From: Physocladia obscura
Lineage: Eukaryota > Chytridiomycota > Chytridiomycetes > Chytridiales > Chytriomycetaceae
Direction of reading: 5' to 3'
Assembly: GCA_027596945.1 (NCBI GenBank)
Contig: JADGJH010000282.1
Span: 1 to 22,507, forward strand
Length of the DNA: 22,507 nucleotides
In this document: positions 19,729 through 22,507 of the stretch, one piece after another
Layout of the letters: every line of letters begins with the position of its first letter
Position numbering within the stretch: position 1 is the stretch's first letter
Notes under the pieces: generated by a model
Seen by the model: only the letters and a program-made list of their open reading frames with translations
What the model was told of the DNA's origin: nothing
Database searches by the model: none
Program-made: the position numbers and the translations under genes

Positions 19729-22458
19729 TTATGAGGAATTTATGAGCTTAGTTGATGAGTTCACAAGATTTGTAACAGACGATTGCAATTTTCCCGAGGA
19801 GCTTTTGAGTGTTATTTTTGACCCAGCCCTTGAAGAAGTCATGGGACGTGACTTGTGGACGCTTATGGAAGACTGCTTTCGAAGAGGCGTTGGCGGCGGG
19901 TGAGGTACTATCGGAATTAGCGTATTTTCATCTTGGCCAAAAAGAATATTAATCTCTCTGCTTGCGGAAGCCAGAGAATCTGAACTATGAACAGCGTTTT
20001 TCATTTGATCTGTTCCAAACAGAGCTCTAATTGAAAATGGCGCTGTCTCTCGAGCTTGGACAGAATTTACAGGCCCTGCTAGTGCTATCCATTCTTTAAT
20101 TGCCCCACGCTTTTCAAGTATCATCACATATATCGAAGAACTGTTCAGTCGAAATTAAAACACATTTTTTATCAACAACAAAAGGCACATACCTGCAAAT
20201 CCAAGTTAAAAATTCCTCGTAAAATTCGTCACCTGCGTGTCTGTCGAAAATCTCCTTAGCCTTCTCTTTGCTGAGCATTGATTCGGACTGTTTGATGATG
20301 GCAAAGTTTGCATCTTTGACCATTAGAATAATTTTGTCCTTGTGTTCTGGATAAGCATCTGGCTTTATCAGTGCTAATGTATTTTGTAGTTCGGGCACCG
20401 ATGAAAATTCAGGTCCAAATACAATTTCAATTTCCCGTGTTGCTGATTCTGAAGAATCAGATCCATGAACTGCGTTTTTCAATCCATATGTCCCAAACAA
20501 TCCTCGTACACTGTTGAAGACTATATTATGAACAAAAATTGAAGATTATTTCAATACCTGTTCGGAAATTCAGCGCGTGCCTTGTTCGAATTTGCTGGAC
20601 CTGCCAAATTTCTCCATTTCTTGATTCCGTTTACTCTTTCTAAAATGAGAGCATATATGGGCGCACTGTTTTGTAAAATAAAAAAGTCAGCTGCAAAAAA
20701 GTTTCTGAAATCGTGTACCTGCTTATCCACTCCGTTAATTCAACGTAAAAGTTTTTTCCTTCATGTTCTTTATAAAACAGTTCGGCCTTTTCCCTGGTGA
20801 AAGATTCTTCTTTTTCTGCAATAACTTCAAACCCGTCAGCCAGAATCATAGCCATAATTTCATCTTTCTTTCCAGGATAAGTGTCCGGTTTAATGAGAGC
20901 AAGGCTTCTTTCAACTGTTGTATAAGCGGCTTCTGCTGCTATCGCCTCTGCAGCTTGCCGTGAAACCACATCAGCCGCAGCTTTCATTTCTCTACGCTGC
21001 TCCTCTAAAACCGAAACAGAAGCTCGAAGACTTTCGTTTGCAAGATTTTGTCTGGATCCAGCCTGACTTGCACGCCGAGATCCTATCGGCGACTTGAAAA
21101 TGGATCCAATACTACTTGTCTTGTTGAGATAATGAGGGAAGAAACTGTGCAGCTGCTGAATCGCGATTTCAACATTCAAAGAGCCGTGGAGCCCATTGTT
21201 AACAGCATCAATGCCAAACTGCGCACGCATAGATTGAGGAAATATTGCACGGGCAACTTCAGGGTCACTTGGACCCAACATTTCCAACCAGTTTTCAATC
21301 GCGTTTTCTCCTTTTAGAGATAAGCATAGTACTGGTGCACTGTGAGTCTGATTAACATCTAATAAAAGTGAGAAAGAGAGGGAGAGAGAGAGAGAGAGAG
21401 GGAGAGAGGGAGAGGGGGAGAGGGGGAGAGGAGGAAAAAAAATAAAAAAGAAGGCGAAATACCAATAAAAATAAACAAAATATTCACCTCATAAGCACTT
21501 GCACAGACTCTTCAAACTGTGGAGTTTCCAAAAATTCTAAACTGAGCTCCTGTGCACGTTCAACAGTCAACAAAACCTCTTCTCGTTTAGTAATTTGAAA
21601 GCCCCGAGCAACAATCTTGTCAATAATCTGGTCAATTTTCAACATAGCATTCGGCTTAATCACTGCCAAAGATTTTTGTGGAATTCCACTGCTTTGCAAT
21701 GACCGTGAGTTTGTCGGAGCAATATATGGCATAGTGAGATATGATTTCTGGTCGACGTTTGAGAAAATCAAAGCAATCTCGCGGTCAGCTGATATTGGGC
21801 CATCTGATGCGTGAAAAGAGTTCATCAAACTGTCTTTTCCGTACATTCCTCGCAAAGATTTTGGTTTATCCAGTCTTGCGTCTTTTGGATCACGTGGTCC
21901 CACAATTTGTCTCCATGCTTCGATTCCATTTACTTTTGATAGCTCCATTGCTAGAATTGGACCGCTTTTTTTGTTTACAAACTTTAATATTAAAAAAAAA
22001 GTATAAATAAAATATAAAATGAAAAATTTAAAAAATATTGCTTACCAAGAAATGTAATCAATAAGTCTTGTATAATAATCTTTTCCGTCGCATTCTCGAT
22101 ATAATTCTGCCACCTGCTCTCGAGAAAGCCAAATTTTTTGCAAGTTTATGATATCAAACCGGTTGTGATAAAGAGTGGACATGACATCATCAATTATAGA
22201 CGGTGTCATTACATCGGGTTTCAGCATCGCAAAAGTGTGCTCTGCAGTCGACTCATCATTCAGTCGCGCTGTTAATTCTGAATTTGGATCGATTGAAGAA
22301 ATAGCGCGATTTGAAGTGTTGATTGAAGATCTTTGGAGTTGTGGTGCTTGAATTTCGGTTATAGCTAGGTCTTGAAATTGTTGTTCGACAGGGGCGGCTA
22401 TGAAGGCTTCTGGTGTTATAAATTTTATGATTGGAAAGGTTTCATCGTCAAGGACCAT
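19729..22458 (-). CDS. Protein with four tandem nucleoside diphosphate kinase domains (NME8-like)
   Basis: On the minus strand six exons (22458-22046, 21964-21488, 21339-20719, 20665-20558, 20510-20193, 20140-19729) total 2,349 nt, 782 residues. NDPK domains span about 74-208, 234-365, 440-573 and 582-715. Each has the start motif (MLKPD, VIKPN, LIKPD, LIKPD) and a histidine at the catalytic position: NSFHASDG (His189), NGLHGSLN (His348), NAVHGSDS (His555), NAVHSSDS (His697). Domain 2 lacks the Asp after HGS and the GK-F-Y loop, so it is probably inactive. An Ala/Glu-rich helical linker separates domains 2 and 3. The tail is Ser-rich and basic. Multi-NDPK proteins of the NME8/TXNDC3 type are outer dynein arm components; those have three NDPK domains plus thioredoxin, which is not seen here, but the start is 50 bp from the window edge, so upstream exons are possible. 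Confidence 0.85.
21369..21440. repeat. GA/CT-rich microsatellite in an NDPK-gene intron
   Basis: A purine-only GAGAGA/GGGAGA array on the plus strand lies within intron 2 (21340-21487) of the minus-strand gene. On the transcribed sense strand it is a long CT tract located between donor and acceptor. It makes this intron the longest of the gene (148 nt versus 47-81 nt). Confidence 0.9.
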
Positions 22459-22507
22459 CTTTTTTTTTTTTTTTTTTTGGGGTTTTGTTTTTTTTTTTAT
22501 TGTTTTG
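22459..22507. other. Homopolymer-rich upstream end of the window
   Basis: Two long T runs on the plus strand, interrupted by GGGG, precede the NDPK-gene ATG; read on the minus strand they are A runs ending in AAG|ATGG. This may be 5' untranslated sequence or the 3' end of an upstream intron, which the window cannot distinguish. Confidence 0.5.

Noticed and set aside
21741..22010. Plus-strand frames across the NDPK gene
   Set aside because: Shadows of the minus-strand exons, which carry clear NDPK motifs.
1..22507. Search by eye for CRISPR arrays, insertion sequences, terminal inverted repeats, rRNA or mitochondrial genes
   Set aside because: None seen; the gene content and introns indicate ordinary nuclear DNA.

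Overview
The window is AT-rich nuclear DNA from a zoosporic (flagellated) fungus, most likely a chytrid. The evidence is the mixture of genes. Two encode axonemal or flagellum-type proteins: a CFAP74 homologue and a protein with four tandem nucleoside diphosphate kinase (NDPK) domains. A third is an animal-like TRPV channel. Alongside them lies a fungal-style CFEM-like, GPI-anchored, Ser/Thr-rich wall protein. Genes are compact, with GT-AG introns of about 45-150 nt. No bacterial operon structure, CRISPR array, tRNA, rRNA or intact transposon was seen. Species-level placement is not possible from the sequence alone.

Layout. 1-2600: a putative small or partial membrane-protein exon (minus strand), then a spliced single-pass membrane protein ending at 1920 (plus), then a small unrecognised gene (minus, 2605-2138). 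3290-6305: a nine-exon TRPV-like channel. 6306-8244: about 1.9 kb with no confident gene, but with scattered open, exon-like stretches. 8245-8901: an intronless CFEM-like GPI protein with a 24-Thr microsatellite. 9866-16456: a four-exon CFAP74 homologue of 2,123 aa. 16504-18273: a three-exon solute:sodium symporter starting only 47 bp after the CFAP74 stop codon. 18822-19662: a five-exon coatomer zeta subunit. 22458-19729 (minus): a six-exon gene with four NDPK domains, tail-to-tail with the coatomer gene.

Exon structures were built by hand from reading-frame continuity, GT/AG sites and family similarity. For TRPV, CFAP74, the symporter, COPZ and the NDPK gene the summed exons are an exact multiple of three and give uninterrupted proteins of plausible family length. 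Functionally, CFAP74 (central-pair apparatus), the multi-NDPK protein (family found in outer dynein arms and radial spokes) and the TRPV channel (ciliary or zoospore sensing) could all serve the motile zoospore. The symporter, coatomer zeta and CFEM protein serve uptake, secretion and the wall. Shared regulation of the flagellar genes is an inference, because no common promoter element was recognised.

Most worth a second look: (i) four NDPK domains whose introns interrupt the same codon in the same phase; (ii) a fungal TRPV channel with an acidic, non-canonical pore filter; (iii) repeated use of GTT-type 5' splice sites; (iv) extreme compaction, with a poly(A) signal overlapping the CFAP74 stop codon.
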